Of a stretch of 64,000 nucleotides of DNA, positions 1 to 10,796 are shown in pieces. A program made the position numbers and the translations under genes. Location: the NCBI RefSeq assembly GCF_023913755.1, contig NZ_JAMXBJ010000043.1, positions 115,727 through 179,726 on the forward strand, written 5' to 3'. The notes under the pieces were generated by a model. The model had not been told where the DNA came from, searched no databases, and worked only from the letters and a program-made list of their open reading frames with translations. Origin of the DNA: Pseudarthrobacter cellobiosi. Its GTDB lineage: Bacteria; Actinomycetota; Actinomycetes; Actinomycetales; Micrococcaceae. Numbering within the stretch: the first letter of the stretch is position 1; every line of letters starts with the position of its first letter.

Positions 1-1527
<1,527 letters not shown>

Positions 1528-1551
1528 CAGCCCCGAAGACAAGCGATATTG

Positions 1552-1582
1552 AAAGGCCCGGTTCTTTTGGAACCGGGCCTTT
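1552..1582 (+). terminator. Intrinsic terminator after rnj
   Basis: A perfect 13-bp stem (arms 1552-1564 and 1570-1582) closes a 5-nt TTTTG loop. The 3' arm ends in TTT. It ends rnj transcription before ftsK, and argues against any ftsK start upstream of about 1600. Confidence 0.85.
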
Positions 1583-1656
1583 CGCATCCGCAACATGAGG
1601 CCGGGAACAGCCGGAAATCCGCGGAAAACCGCGCCAGTTCCGGTACCGTGGCACGT

Positions 1657-4566
1657 ATGGCCACTCGTACTACTCCCGCGCCCCGAGGCACCACTGGCGG
1701 CAAATCCGGCAGCTCGGCGGGCCGCGGTGCAGGCGCCACAGCGTCCACCCGCACCGGCGGCCGGGCTGGCTCATCGGCGGGCACCGCACGCACCCGCCAG
1801 CTTCCCGCCGTCGAACAGCGGCAGCCCTGGCTGCTGCGCGTTGTGGGCGGCGCCTGGTTGGGCGTGGGCCATCTGGTCGGCGGCGGAGTCCGCAGGATCG
1901 GCTCCGATGTCAGCGACCTGCCGGCAGAGGAACGCCGCGACGGCGCGGCCCTGTTCAACCTTGCCCTCGGCGTCTTCATCGCCACCTTCGCCTGGTGGGG
2001 AATGACCGGCTGGTTCCCCGACGCCGTCTACGGCGTAGTCAACGGCACCTTCGGCTGGATGTCACTGCTTTTGCCGCTGATGCTTTTTGTGTGTGCCTTC
2101 CGGCTATTCCGGCAGCCCGACGACGGCCGCGGAAACAACCGGGTGGGGATTGGTTTCCTCATCATGACCTTTGCGGGCTGCGGCATTGCCCACGTTGTGG
2201 GCGGGCAGCCCACTGTTGCCGAAGGCTTCGACGGCCTCCGCCAGGCCGGTGGGATGCTCGGCTTCCTGGCCGCATCACCCCTCGCGGCCATCCACGCGGC
2301 GGTGCCCGTGGTGGTCTACGGCCTGCTGGCCTTCATCTCACTGCTCATCATTACGGCAACCCCGTTCGGAGCCATTCCACGCCGCCTGCGGGCAGCCTAT
2401 GAGCACCTGATGGGCCTGGACCTGCAGGAACCCGGCGACGACGGGGACAGCCACGACCGCAGCTACCTCGAGGAAACCCGGGCAGCCGCTGCGCCGCGGA
2501 AGAAGAAGCGGCGCTTCTTCGGTAAGGACGACGAGTCCGACGCCGGGCTGGAAGGCTACGTGGGCGACGAAGCCTTCGAGCACGCCGTCATTGACGACGA
2601 CGAGGCCGACGCAAAGTCAGGCCGCGGACCGCGCCCCGCTCCCGGCGTGCGCCGCCCCACCCAGGCGGAAATCGCCGTCGAAAAAATCAAAGCCGCCCAG
2701 GGCCTCGGTACTGCAGGGAGGGCTCCGGCAGAGGACAACGCCACCGAGGCCATCCCGCTGGTCACACCCGGGATGGTGGCCGCCGGCTCACTCAACCCTG
2801 CACACGCCGCCGTTGCGCAGGTGCCGGCCAAGCCCGTCACGCCCATGCCCCTTCCGGCTCCCATTCCGCAGCGGACCGAGCAACTCTCACTGGCGGGCGA
2901 CGTCACCTACACCCTGCCGCCGTCGGACGTTTTGACCCCGGGCTCCATCCCCAAGGAGCGCACGGAGGCCAATGACGCGATTGTGGCTTCCCTGACCGAG
3001 ACCCTCAACCAGTTCAACGTGGAAGCGCAGGTGACCGGCTTCAGCCGCGGGCCCACCGTCACCCGCTACGAGATTGAACTGTCGCCGGGCACCAAGGTGG
3101 AGCGCGTCACCGCCCTGTCCAAGAACATCTCCTACGCAGTGGCTTCCAGCGACGTCCGGATCCTCAGCCCCATCCCGGGTAAGTCGGCCATCGGTATCGA
3201 GATCCCCAACACGGACCGTGAGACCGTCTCCCTTGGTGACGTCCTCCGCAGCCAGAACGCCCGCCGGACTGACCACCCCATGGTGATGGGCGTCGGCAAG
3301 GACGTCGAAGGCGGCTACGTCGTGGCGAACCTCGCCAAGATGCCCCACCTGCTCGTCGCAGGTGCAACCGGCGCGGGTAAGTCCTCGTTCGTGAACTCCA
3401 TGATCACCTCGATCCTCATGCGGGCAACCCCGGATGAGGTCCGCATGGTCATGGTGGACCCCAAGCGTGTGGAGCTGACCGCCTACGAAGGCGTCCCGCA
3501 CCTCATCACGCCCATCATCACCAACCCGAAGAAGGCTGCTGAGGCCCTGCAATGGGTGGTCCGCGAGATGGATGCGCGGTACGACGACCTCGCCAACTAC
3601 GGGTTCAAGCACATCGATGACTTCAACAAGGCAGTCCGCGCCGGCAAGGTCCAGCCGCCTGTGGACTCCAAGCGCGTCATCCGGCCCTACCCGTACCTGC
3701 TGGTGATTGTTGACGAGCTCGCCGACCTGATGATGGTGGCCCCGCGCGACGTGGAAGATTCCATCGTCCGCATCACCCAGCTGGCCCGTGCCGCCGGCAT
3801 CCACCTTGTCCTGGCCACCCAGCGGCCTTCCGTGGACGTCGTCACCGGCCTGATCAAGGCCAACGTGCCTTCCCGGATGGCCTTCGCCACGTCCTCCGTC
3901 ACGGACTCCCGCGTGGTCCTTGACCAGCCCGGGGCCGAAAAACTCATCGGCCAGGGCGACGCTCTGTTCCTGCCAATGGGTGCCTCGAAGGCCATGCGTG
4001 TCCAGGGCGCCTGGGTTACGGAGTCTGAAATCCACAAGGTGGTGGAACACGTCAAGGGCCAGCTCAAAGTCGACTACCGCCACGATGTCGCCCCCGAGGC
4101 GCCAAAAAAGCAGATCGACGACGACATCGGGGACGACCTCGAAGTGCTGCTGCAGGCCACCGAACTGGTGGTCACCACACAGTTCGGTTCGACGTCGATG
4201 CTCCAGCGCAAGCTCCGGGTGGGCTTCGCCAAGGCCGGACGGCTTATGGACCTCCTCGAGTCCAGGGGAGTGGTTGGCCCCTCCGAAGGGTCCAAAGCAC
4301 GCGACGTCCTGGTGAAGCCGGACGATCTCGCGTCGGTGCTGGCAGCCATGAAGGGCCAGGACGTGCCGGCGGTTGCTGACTCGCAGACGGCGGCGCTCAG
4401 CGACAACGCCAACGCGAACATCGCCCAGGGCGGTTATGCGGAGGACCTTGTGCAGGCGGACCTGGACCAGCGCAGCCAGAAGGTTGAGTACTTCGACGGC
4501 GCCGACGGCACCTCCGGCGACGACGAGGACGGCTCCGAAGACGCGTGGTCACTCACCGGACGGTAG
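1657..4566 (+). CDS. ftsK: DNA translocase FtsK/SpoIIIE
   Basis: Septum-anchored DNA pump that clears chromosome from the closing septum and activates XerCD at dif. It is 969 aa from ATG 1657; a GTG three codons earlier (1648) is an alternative, and neither has a clear Shine-Dalgarno. Four or more membrane segments fall in roughly residues 95-260. A charged, Ala/Pro-rich linker follows. The RecA-type motor has Walker A GATGAGKSS at about 569-577 and Walker B LLVIVDELADLMM around 685. A C-terminal winged-helix gamma domain spans about 828-890 and would read KOPS. The Lys/Arg- and Ser/Gly-rich first 50 residues are cytoplasmic. Confidence 0.96.
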   Translation: MATRTTPAPRGTTGGKSGSSAGRGAGATASTRTGGRAGSSAGTARTRQLPAVEQRQPWLLRVVGGAWLGVGHLVGGGVRRIGSDVSDLPAEERRDGAALFNLALGVFIATFAWWGMTGWFPDAVYGVVNGTFGWMSLLLPLMLFVCAFRLFRQPDDGRGNNRVGIGFLIMTFAGCGIAHVVGGQPTVAEGFDGLRQAGGMLGFLAASPLAAIHAAVPVVVYGLLAFISLLIITATPFGAIPRRLRAAYEHLMGLDLQEPGDDGDSHDRSYLEETRAAAAPRKKKRRFFGKDDESDAGLEGYVGDEAFEHAVIDDDEADAKSGRGPRPAPGVRRPTQAEIAVEKIKAAQGLGTAGRAPAEDNATEAIPLVTPGMVAAGSLNPAHAAVAQVPAKPVTPMPLPAPIPQRTEQLSLAGDVTYTLPPSDVLTPGSIPKERTEANDAIVASLTETLNQFNVEAQVTGFSRGPTVTRYEIELSPGTKVERVTALSKNISYAVASSDVRILSPIPGKSAIGIEIPNTDRETVSLGDVLRSQNARRTDHPMVMGVGKDVEGGYVVANLAKMPHLLVAGATGAGKSSFVNSMITSILMRATPDEVRMVMVDPKRVELTAYEGVPHLITPIITNPKKAAEALQWVVREMDARYDDLANYGFKHIDDFNKAVRAGKVQPPVDSKRVIRPYPYLLVIVDELADLMMVAPRDVEDSIVRITQLARAAGIHLVLATQRPSVDVVTGLIKANVPSRMAFATSSVTDSRVVLDQPGAEKLIGQGDALFLPMGASKAMRVQGAWVTESEIHKVVEHVKGQLKVDYRHDVAPEAPKKQIDDDIGDDLEVLLQATELVVTTQFGSTSMLQRKLRVGFAKAGRLMDLLESRGVVGPSEGSKARDVLVKPDDLASVLAAMKGQDVPAVADSQTAALSDNANANIAQGGYAEDLVQADLDQRSQKVEYFDGADGTSGDDEDGSEDAWSLTGR

Positions 4567-4575
4567 CCTAGGAGT

Positions 4576-5211
4576 GTGACTAGCACCGAAGCAACTGCCG
4601 CCGGCTCCAGCAGCCCAGGAATCTGGAATCTTCCCAACATCCTGACCATGCTGCGCATCGCCCTGGTGCCGTTCTTCGTCTGGTTCCTCCTCGCCGATGC
4701 CCCCGGGCTGAGCAGCGAGTCAGGGCCGTGGCGCTGGGCCGCGGTAGTGGCGTTCGCCGTCGCCATCTACACAGACAAGCTCGACGGCGACATCGCCAGG
4801 AGCCGCGGCCTCGTCACCAATTTCGGCAAAATTGCAGACCCCATCGCCGACAAGCTCCTCATCGGCTCAGCCCTGGTGATGCTCTCCATCCTGAATGAAC
4901 TGCCGTGGTGGGTCACCATCGTCATCCTCGTCAGGGAATGGGGCATCACCGCCCTTCGTTTCTTTGTCATCCGGTACGGAGTCATCCCGGCCTCGCGGGG
5001 AGGCAAGCTCAAGACCGTCGTTCAGACAGCCGCGATCTTCCTGTACCTTCTGCCACTCGGCGCGCTGGCGCCGTGGCTTGTCTGGGTGGCTTTCGCCGTC
5101 ATGATGGCGGCCGTACTGATCACGGTGTGGACCGGCGTCGAATACGTCATTGAAGCCCTGCGCATCCGGTCCCAGGGCAAACGGGCCGGAAAAACTACAG
5201 CTGGCAACTAG
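4576..5211 (+). CDS. pgsA: CDP-diacylglycerol--glycerol-3-phosphate 3-phosphatidyltransferase
   Basis: Integral membrane enzyme making phosphatidylglycerophosphate from CDP-diacylglycerol and glycerol-3-phosphate, the first committed step to phosphatidylglycerol and cardiolipin. The CDP-alcohol phosphotransferase signature D-x2-D-G-x2-A-R-x8-G-x3-D-x3-D is complete: D67, D70, G71, A74, R75, G84, D88, D92. Several hydrophobic segments flank it. It starts at GTG nine bases after the ftsK stop, within AGGAGTGTG, and runs into cinA after a 9-base gap, so the three genes are probably co-transcribed. The length (211 aa) is normal for actinobacterial PgsA. Confidence 0.93.
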   Translation: MTSTEATAAGSSSPGIWNLPNILTMLRIALVPFFVWFLLADAPGLSSESGPWRWAAVVAFAVAIYTDKLDGDIARSRGLVTNFGKIADPIADKLLIGSALVMLSILNELPWWVTIVILVREWGITALRFFVIRYGVIPASRGGKLKTVVQTAAIFLYLLPLGALAPWLVWVAFAVMMAAVLITVWTGVEYVIEALRIRSQGKRAGKTTAGN

Positions 5212-5220
5212 GGAGCCGAC

Positions 5221-5700
5221 GTGACTAACCTTCACCACCTGGCGGAACAGACAGTCAAAAAGGCCCTGGAAATGGGCCGCACCGTCGCGACCGCAGAGTC
5301 GCTGACCGCGGGAATGGTCAGCGCCGTACTCGCCGACACAGACGGTGCCTCAGGCATGCTCCAAGGCGGTGTGGTGGCCTACCAGCACTCCGTCAAAGTG
5401 GATGTCCTGGGCGTTCCGGCAGAGCTGCTGGACGCCGCCGGATCAGTAGACGGTGCTGTCGCGGCGGCCATGGCGGCCGGGGCCAGGACTGCGCTGCATG
5501 CTGACATCGGCGTTGCCACCACAGGAGTAGCCGGCCCGGAGGAACATGACGGCAAAGCAGTGGGGGCGGTCTTTATCGGGGTTGCCACAGCGGACGGTGC
5601 GTCATATCTCGAATACGCCTTCACCGGGAACCGCGCAGAGATCCGCGGACAGGCTTGTGGCGCTGCACTCGAAAGTCTGATCGCGGCCCTATCTTCCTGA
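5221..5700 (+). CDS. pncC: CinA C-terminal domain protein (NMN amidohydrolase, PncC type)
   Basis: A stand-alone CinA C-terminal domain of 159 aa. Family members deamidate nicotinamide mononucleotide in the pyridine nucleotide cycle. Visible family motifs are ATAESLTAGMVSA near the N-terminus and GVATTGVAGPEEHDGKAVG in the middle. The start is GTG after GGGAGCC. The N-terminal molybdopterin-binding-like half of full CinA is absent, as in E. coli YgaD-type proteins. It closes the ftsK-pgsA-pncC run and is followed by the clgR-like regulator, an arrangement common in Actinobacteria. The NMN deamidase role is inferred from the family. Confidence 0.88.
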   Translation: MTNLHHLAEQTVKKALEMGRTVATAESLTAGMVSAVLADTDGASGMLQGGVVAYQHSVKVDVLGVPAELLDAAGSVDGAVAAAMAAGARTALHADIGVATTGVAGPEEHDGKAVGAVFIGVATADGASYLEYAFTGNRAEIRGQACGAALESLIAALSS

Positions 5701-5720
5701 AGCTACCGGGCGTAAAGTTG

Positions 5721-5737
5721 CCGGGAACAAATCCCGG
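5721..5737 (+). terminator. Short hairpin after pncC
   Basis: CCGGGA and TCCCGG arms around a 5-nt loop, 20 bases after the pncC stop. There is no clear T-tract, so it is a weak terminator or simply a stable stem. Confidence 0.35.
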
Positions 5738-5805
5738 TGTCCATTAGTTATTACATTGTGTCGCTTCCGGAGAGCGGAGGCGCCTAGGATGAATAAACCA
5801 CCACG

Positions 5806-5820
5806 GTTCGCTCCACGGCG
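5806..5820 (+). promoter_or_regulatory. Candidate ClgR operator upstream of the clgR-like gene
   Basis: The sequence GTTCGCT-N5-GCG resembles the binding pattern I remember for Streptomyces ClgR. It lies about 125 bases before the preferred start of the clgR-like gene, just downstream of a possible -10 (TAGGAT, 5785-5790). ClgR proteins are known to autoregulate, so self-control is the natural reading. The match was made by eye from memory. Confidence 0.4.
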
Positions 5821-5945
5821 GACCGAACTTATGAAGGAGCAAGGCGATACAGATGGTAAAGCAGCCCGTATCCATAAACGGCGTTGTCCGCTGGAAGGAT
5901 GTGGGCCTCGCCGATCAGGCCAAGAGCGAACAGAAGGAGCGCAAG

Positions 5946-6305
5946 ATGGTTGTACTTCGTCACGAAATCGGTGATGTCCTGCGCGATGTACGCCAGCGCC
6001 AGGGACGCACGCTCCGCGAAGTTTCGCACAGTGCCCGTGTTTCCTTGGGCTACCTCAGCGAAGTAGAGCGCGGCCAGAAGGAAGCTTCATCAGAGCTCCT
6101 CTCCTCAATCTGCTCAGCCCTGGACGTGCCGCTTTCCAGCATGCTCAGGGAAGTCAGCGACCGTGTCGCCGTCGCCGAGGGCGTTGCCGTTCCGGACACC
6201 GTTCCCCAGGAATTCTCACAGCGCTACGGCCGCGACCTTGATCGCGATCTGAACGCTGAACTCAACAACGAACTGTCCAAGGGCCTGCTTTCCGGCGCAC
6301 GGTAA
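5946..6305 (+). CDS. clgR: XRE-family regulator, ClgR-like
   Basis: Small single-domain HTH activator. In Actinobacteria ClgR controls clp protease genes and stress functions. The product is 119 aa from ATG 5946, which has AAGGAG (5934-5939) six bases ahead and yields the family N-terminus [18 protein letters not shown]. The helix-turn-helix covers about residues 18-55 ([22 protein letters not shown]). An in-frame ATG at 5853, also preceded by AAGGAG but 13 bases away, would add 31 residues; both starts may be used. The C-terminus is short and acidic. Its place between pgsA/cinA and recA matches Rv2745c in Mycobacterium. A strong bidirectional terminator follows. Confidence 0.87.
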   Translation: MVVLRHEIGDVLRDVRQRQGRTLREVSHSARVSLGYLSEVERGQKEASSELLSSICSALDVPLSSMLREVSDRVAVAEGVAVPDTVPQEFSQRYGRDLDRDLNAELNNELSKGLLSGAR

Positions 6306-6332
6306 GCCGTCCGCAGGAGCCAGACAGGAAGT

Positions 6333-6371
6333 GCGACAAAGCCTCCGGCCAATGGCCGGAGGCTTTGTCGC
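6333..6371. terminator. Bidirectional terminator between clgR-like and MarR genes
   Basis: A perfect 18-bp stem with a 3-nt AAT loop. One arm begins GCGACAAAGCC, so T-rich runs occur on both strands. It separates two convergent genes. Confidence 0.85.
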
Positions 6372-6380
6372 GTGTGGTGG

Positions 6381-6950
6381 CTATTTTGCAGTGTCGCCGG
6401 CGGACGGGTCCTTCGCGAAGCCGTCGAGTTCAAAGATGGAGTTGAGCTTTGCCATGTATTCGGCGAGGGTTTGCAGTTCCCCGACAGGCCACTCACCCAG
6501 CCGCTCACGGAAATCCTGGCGGCGCGCATCCTGGACCTGATGCATCCTTTCCTCGCCCTTTTCGGTGAGGCGGATCGACTGCGCCCTTCCGTCCAGGGGG
6601 TCAGCTTCCTTGAACACCAGCCCGATGCTTTCCAGGAAGGCGATCTGGCGGCTGACGGACGGCTTGCCCACGCCGATGTTCAGGGCGAGGTCTGTCAACC
6701 GGATGGGCCCCTCGCGCCGGATGACCGAAAGCAGGCCGTAGGCCGCCGGTTCCATGTCCGGGTGCACCTGCCGCGAGAGCTGATGGGACACCGACCGGGC
6801 CCGCCGCCAAAAGAGACTGATTTGGTGTTCCACGGTGTTCAGGGCCTCATCGACGGTGTCTTTGCCGGTACCTGCCTCCGCAGGGGACGCCGCGGGAACG
6901 CCGGTCTCAGGACGGCCTGTCGCAGGAGGGCCGTCGGCAGGGTTGCTCAT
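6381..6950 (-). CDS. MarR-family transcriptional regulator
   Basis: 189-aa winged-helix regulator. About 30 disordered N-terminal residues precede a MarR core: LLSVIRREGPIRLTDLA (helices before recognition), then VGKPSVSRQIAFLESIGLV (recognition helix) and the wing DPLDGRAQSIRLTEKG. The DxR(S)xxLTxxG wing is the family hallmark. It is convergent with the clgR-like gene and divergent from the DUF3046 gene with about 40 bases between, so its own promoter may overlap theirs. Neither ligand nor target is evident; no transporter or catabolic gene lies beside it. Confidence 0.88.
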   Translation of the reverse strand: MSNPADGPPATGRPETGVPAASPAEAGTGKDTVDEALNTVEHQISLFWRRARSVSHQLSRQVHPDMEPAAYGLLSVIRREGPIRLTDLALNIGVGKPSVSRQIAFLESIGLVFKEADPLDGRAQSIRLTEKGEERMHQVQDARRQDFRERLGEWPVGELQTLAEYMAKLNSIFELDGFAKDPSAGDTAK

Positions 6951-6991
6951 GGCAACAATTCTAGGGTCCGGGAACGTGAGAGACTCTATTG

Positions 6992-7216
6992 GTGCGGATC
7001 AGTGACTATTGGCGGCTTATGGACGACGAATTCGGGGCTGGCTACTCCCGGGTCTTGAGCAGCACCCTGGTCCTGGCCGGGGCCGGGGGGCGAACCGCCG
7101 ACCAGGCCCTCGCGGCCGGAGTGAGCCTCCGGCAAGTGTGGCTGGCCATCTGCGATGTCCAGGATGTGCCGCCGGAGCGGCGCCTGGGCCGCGACGTCAA
7201 ACCCCTGCGCGACTGA
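6992..7216 (+). CDS. DUF3046 protein
   Basis: 74-aa protein of unknown function. The start RISDYWRLMDDEFG is the typical DUF3046 beginning, and the family usually lies immediately upstream of recA in Actinobacteria (Rv2738c in M. tuberculosis). GTG 6992 gives the conserved start; a TTG one codon earlier is less likely. A helix-turn-helix-like stretch is suggested by TADQALAAGVSLRQVWLAICD. Whether it is co-transcribed with recA is doubtful, because recA has its own SOS promoter in the 233-base gap. Confidence 0.88.
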   Translation: MRISDYWRLMDDEFGAGYSRVLSSTLVLAGAGGRTADQALAAGVSLRQVWLAICDVQDVPPERRLGRDVKPLRD

Positions 7217-7290
7217 CGCCGCCACCAACCAGACAGCGCTCCTCAGGCTCATGTGCGCCCCTTCCTGCGCTGACACGCCGCCGGATCTGT

Positions 7291-7306
7291 TCGAATATCT
7301 GTTCGG
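7291..7306 (+). promoter_or_regulatory. LexA operator (SOS box) of recA
   Basis: TCGAAT-ATCT-GTTCGG matches 10 of the 12 defined positions of the actinobacterial SOS box TCGAAC-N4-GTTCGA. A candidate -10 (TATGCT, 7314-7319) lies 7 bases downstream, so bound LexA would block the promoter. It is 144 bases ahead of recA. Confidence 0.85.
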
Positions 7307-7449
7307 GTAAAGCTATGCTTTTCGTAGTGGTTATCCACATAGGCGATGTCATCCGGCCAGAATGTCAGCGGGTGCCATTAGCGTCAGAGATGACCAAGAA
7401 ATGGCCGCTGAGGCCACTCCAAAGCGAGAAAGCATTAGAGGTGTGAACC

Positions 7450-8508
7450 ATGGCGGCAGCCCCGGATCGTCAAAAGGCGCTCGACGCAGCGCTGGCACAG
7501 ATTGACAAGCAGTTCGGCAAGGGCTCGGTCATGCGGCTGGGCGATGAAGTCCGTGCCCCCATCGAGGTCATCCCCACCGGATCCATCGCGTTGGACGTGG
7601 CTCTGGGAATTGGCGGCCTGCCCCGCGGCCGCGTCGTGGAGATCTACGGCCCGGAATCTTCGGGTAAGACCACCGTGGCCCTGCACGCCGTTGCCAACGC
7701 ACAGCGCCTGGGCGGCATTGCCGCCTTCATCGACGCCGAGCACGCCCTGGACCCCGAATACGCCGCCAGGCTGGGCGTGGATACGGACGCACTCCTGGTC
7801 TCGCAGCCGGATACAGGCGAGCAGGCCCTGGAAATCATGGACATGCTCATCGGCTCCGGCTCGCTGGACGTCATCGTCATCGACTCTGTTGCTGCCCTGG
7901 TGCCGCGTGCGGAAATCGAGGGCGACATGGGCGACAGCCACGTGGGTCTGCAGGCCCGCCTCATGAGCCAGGCCCTGCGTAAGATCACCGGCCGCCTGAG
8001 CCAGACCAAAACCACCGCCATCTTCATCAACCAGCTCCGTGAAAAGATCGGCGTGTTCTTCGGCTCCCCGGAAACCACCACCGGCGGTAAGGCCCTGAAG
8101 TTCTACGCGTCCATCCGCATCGACGTCCGTCGGATTCAGACGCTCAAGGAGGGTGCCGACTCCGTCGGCAACCGCACCAAGGCCAAGATCGTCAAAAACA
8201 AGATGGCCCCGCCCTTCAAGATCGCCGAATTCGACATCATCTATGGCCAAGGCATCTCCCGCGAGGGCGGCATCATCGACATGGGCGTGGAGCACGGCAT
8301 CATCAAGAAGTCGGGTTCGTGGTTCACGTACGACGGCGACCAGCTTGGCCAGGGCATGGAGAACTCCCGCAGGTTCCTGCGCGACAACCCCGAGCTGGCG
8401 ACCGAACTGGAGCGCCTGATCAAGGAGAAGCTTGGCGTCGGGGTAGTCAAGCCCGCCGAAGCCGATGCCAAAGACACACCAAAGCTGAAGGCTGTTGACG
8501 GCTTCTAG
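7450..8508 (+). CDS. recA: Recombinase RecA
   Basis: ATP-dependent strand-exchange protein and co-protease for LexA self-cleavage. It is 352 aa. Walker [10 protein letters not shown] is at residues 67-75. The Walker B strand [12 protein letters not shown] follows, then the DNA-binding loops ([18 protein letters not shown] and the [19 protein letters not shown] region). It starts with ATG; GAGGTG a few bases upstream is a modest RBS. The SOS box upstream makes it damage-inducible. recX overlaps its 3' end, so the two are probably coupled. No intein is present. Confidence 0.98.
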   Translation: MAAAPDRQKALDAALAQIDKQFGKGSVMRLGDEVRAPIEVIPTGSIALDVALGIGGLPRGRVVEIYGPESSGKTTVALHAVANAQRLGGIAAFIDAEHALDPEYAARLGVDTDALLVSQPDTGEQALEIMDMLIGSGSLDVIVIDSVAALVPRAEIEGDMGDSHVGLQARLMSQALRKITGRLSQTKTTAIFINQLREKIGVFFGSPETTTGGKALKFYASIRIDVRRIQTLKEGADSVGNRTKAKIVKNKMAPPFKIAEFDIIYGQGISREGGIIDMGVEHGIIKKSGSWFTYDGDQLGQGMENSRRFLRDNPELATELERLIKEKLGVGVVKPAEADAKDTPKLKAVDGF

Positions 8509-9184
8509 GGACGCCCCTGACCTGACAGCCGGTCAGAGCGCCGGATGGCGTGCGGCCGGGCAGGACGCCGGATCGGGACGACGGCAGCGGAGACGGGGCG
8601 GTGGACGTCCCGGCTTCGGGCCGGACGGACCCCATCCGGATGCTGCCATCGCCGCGGACGCCGAACCGGATCCCGCGTCCGTGGCGCGGGCCATCGTGCT
8701 CCGGCAGCTGACCAGTTCCGCCAAGAGTCGGCTGCAGCTGTCGCGAAAACTGGCGGAGCGGAACATTCCGGAGGACGTGGCCGAAGCCGTCCTGGACCGC
8801 TTCCAGGAGGTCCGCCTCATTGACGACGCCGAGTTCGCCGACATGTGGGTGCGCAGCCGGTCGCAGTCTCGGAAGCTCGCCAAAGGGGCCCTCCGGCGCG
8901 AGCTGGCGGACAAGGGAATTGACCCGGACACCGCAGCCGCCGCGCTGGAACAGCTTTCCGACGCGGACGAAGAAGTGTCTGCCCGGCTCCTCGTGGAGCG
9001 GAAGCTCCGGGCAGGCACGGATTTGTCGGACCGCGCCGAGCGGGACAAGATCACCCGGCGGCTGGCGTCGATGCTGGCCCGTAAGGGCTATCAGCCGTCG
9101 CAGGCGTTCCGGATCGTCGGAGAGGTACTCGACGCGCGTGCGGATAGCCAGGCAGAGTCACTGGAGAGCCTGCCGGATCTGTAG
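8495..9184 (+). CDS. recX: Regulatory protein RecX
   Basis: RecA-binding modulator that limits filament growth. It is 229 aa with a low-complexity, Gly/Arg-rich N-terminal extension of about 65 residues. The three-helix RecX repeats follow: [26 protein letters not shown], then [14 protein letters not shown] and [13 protein letters not shown]. No ATG or GTG fits the frame before the conserved domain, so TTG 8495, inside the last codons of recA, is the likely start. GAAGG lies just upstream. The overlap implies translational coupling to recA and shared SOS control. Confidence 0.86.
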   Translation: MTASRDAPDLTAGQSAGWRAAGQDAGSGRRQRRRGGGRPGFGPDGPHPDAAIAADAEPDPASVARAIVLRQLTSSAKSRLQLSRKLAERNIPEDVAEAVLDRFQEVRLIDDAEFADMWVRSRSQSRKLAKGALRRELADKGIDPDTAAAALEQLSDADEEVSARLLVERKLRAGTDLSDRAERDKITRRLASMLARKGYQPSQAFRIVGEVLDARADSQAESLESLPDL

Positions 9185-9245
9185 GCTCGGTGAAGCGGCG
9201 CCTCCCGCCAACCCCGTAACCGTGGCGACCCGGTACCCTTAACAG

Positions 9246-10793
9246 GTGAGTTTGACCATTCCTTCCCCCGCATCCGGTACCGCCCCGACATCCGACCCAG
9301 CCCTCCAGCAGCCCCGTACCTATCAGGTGCGAACGTTCGGCTGCCAGATGAATGTGCATGATTCGGAGCGGATGGCCGGCATGCTCGAGGACGCGGGCTA
9401 CGTGCCGGCCAGCGGTGAGCAGGCCGACGTCGTGGTGTTCAACACCTGCGCGGTCCGCGAAAACGCGGACAACAAGCTCTACGGCAACCTGGGCATGCTG
9501 GCGTCCGTCAAGGCGGCCAACCCCGGGATGCAGATCGCCGTGGGAGGCTGCCTGGCCCAGAAGGACCGCGAGACCATCCTCAAGAAGGCTCCATGGGTGG
9601 ACGCAGTCTTCGGCACCCACAACGTCGGGGCGCTACCGGCCCTGTTGGACCGGGCCCGTCACAACAACGAAGCCCAGCTGGAGATCCTCGAATCCCTGAA
9701 CGTCTTCCCCTCCACCCTGCCCACCAAGCGTGACTCGGTCTATTCCGGCTGGGTCTCCATCTCGGTCGGCTGCAACAACACCTGCACGTTCTGCATCGTC
9801 CCGGCCCTGCGCGGGAAGGAAAAGGACCGCCGCCCGGGCGACATCCTGGCTGAAATCCAGGCCCTGGTGGATGATGGCGCCATCGAAGTCACCCTGCTGG
9901 GCCAGAACGTGAACTCCTACGGTGTTGAGTTCGGTGACCGGCAGGCGTTCTCCAAACTCCTGCGCGCGTGCGGGGAAATCGAAGGCCTGGAGCGGGTCCG
10001 CTTCACCAGCCCCCACCCTGCCGCCTTCACCGACGACGTCATCGACGCCATGGCCGAAACCCCCAACGTGATGCCGCAGCTGCACATGCCGCTGCAGTCC
10101 GGGTCGGACAAAGTCCTGAAGGACATGAAACGGTCCTACCGGTCCACCAAGTTTCTGGGCATCCTGGATAAGGTCCGCGAGAAGATCCCGCACGCCGCCA
10201 TCTCCACTGACATCATTGTCGGCTTCCCCGGCGAAACCGAGGAAGACTTCCAGGCCACCCTTGACGTTGTGGAGCAGTCGCGCTTCGCCACGGCTTTCAC
10301 TTTCCAGTATTCGAAGCGTCCGGGCACTCCGGCCGCGGACTTGCCGGACCAGCTTCCCAAGGCCGTGGTCCAGGAGCGTTTTGAACGCCTGACCGCGCTG
10401 CAGGACAGGATTGCCGCCGAGGAAAACGCCACGCAGCTTGGCCGCCGGGTGGAGGTGATGGTCACTGCCCATTCAGGGCGCAAGTCCGAAGAAACCCACA
10501 GGCTGTCCGGCCGGTCCCAGGACCAGCGGCTGGTGCACTTCTCTGTTCCCGATGGGGCAGAGGCGCCGCGTCCCGGCGACCTTGTCACCGTGACCATCAC
10601 CGAAGCCGCAGCCTTCCACCTTGTGGCTGACCCGTCGGTGCAGGACTACAGCCTGCGACGTTCCCGCGCGGGGGACGCCTGGGACAGGTCCCAGGCAGAT
10701 TCGTGCGGCGCTCCCGTGCCGGCTGCCGCAGGCGGCGTCGGCCGGACCGGAGTCTCGCTGGGTATGCCCACGCTGCCGGTCCGGGGCCGCTGA
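9246..10793 (+). CDS. miaB: tRNA-2-methylthio-N6-dimethylallyladenosine synthase MiaB
   Basis: Radical-SAM methylthiotransferase that modifies i6A37 of tRNAs reading UNN codons. It is 515 aa. An N-terminal UPF0004 domain ligates the auxiliary cluster through C33, C68 and C102. The radical-SAM CxxxCxxC is C176, C180, C183 (GCNNTCTFC). A TRAM domain follows at about 395-465. The last ~45 residues are a Gly/Ala-rich tail without recognised function. The GTG start lacks an obvious SD. miaA begins 3 bases after the stop, so both enzymes acting on A37 are co-expressed. Confidence 0.96.
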   Translation: MSLTIPSPASGTAPTSDPALQQPRTYQVRTFGCQMNVHDSERMAGMLEDAGYVPASGEQADVVVFNTCAVRENADNKLYGNLGMLASVKAANPGMQIAVGGCLAQKDRETILKKAPWVDAVFGTHNVGALPALLDRARHNNEAQLEILESLNVFPSTLPTKRDSVYSGWVSISVGCNNTCTFCIVPALRGKEKDRRPGDILAEIQALVDDGAIEVTLLGQNVNSYGVEFGDRQAFSKLLRACGEIEGLERVRFTSPHPAAFTDDVIDAMAETPNVMPQLHMPLQSGSDKVLKDMKRSYRSTKFLGILDKVREKIPHAAISTDIIVGFPGETEEDFQATLDVVEQSRFATAFTFQYSKRPGTPAADLPDQLPKAVVQERFERLTALQDRIAAEENATQLGRRVEVMVTAHSGRKSEETHRLSGRSQDQRLVHFSVPDGAEAPRPGDLVTVTITEAAAFHLVADPSVQDYSLRRSRAGDAWDRSQADSCGAPVPAAAGGVGRTGVSLGMPTLPVRGR

Positions 10794-10796
10794 CCG

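Noticed and set aside
2887..4083. 398-codon minus-strand ORF inside ftsK
   Set aside because: Shadow frame, rich in His/Val/Asp/Gly, opposite the FtsK motor domain.
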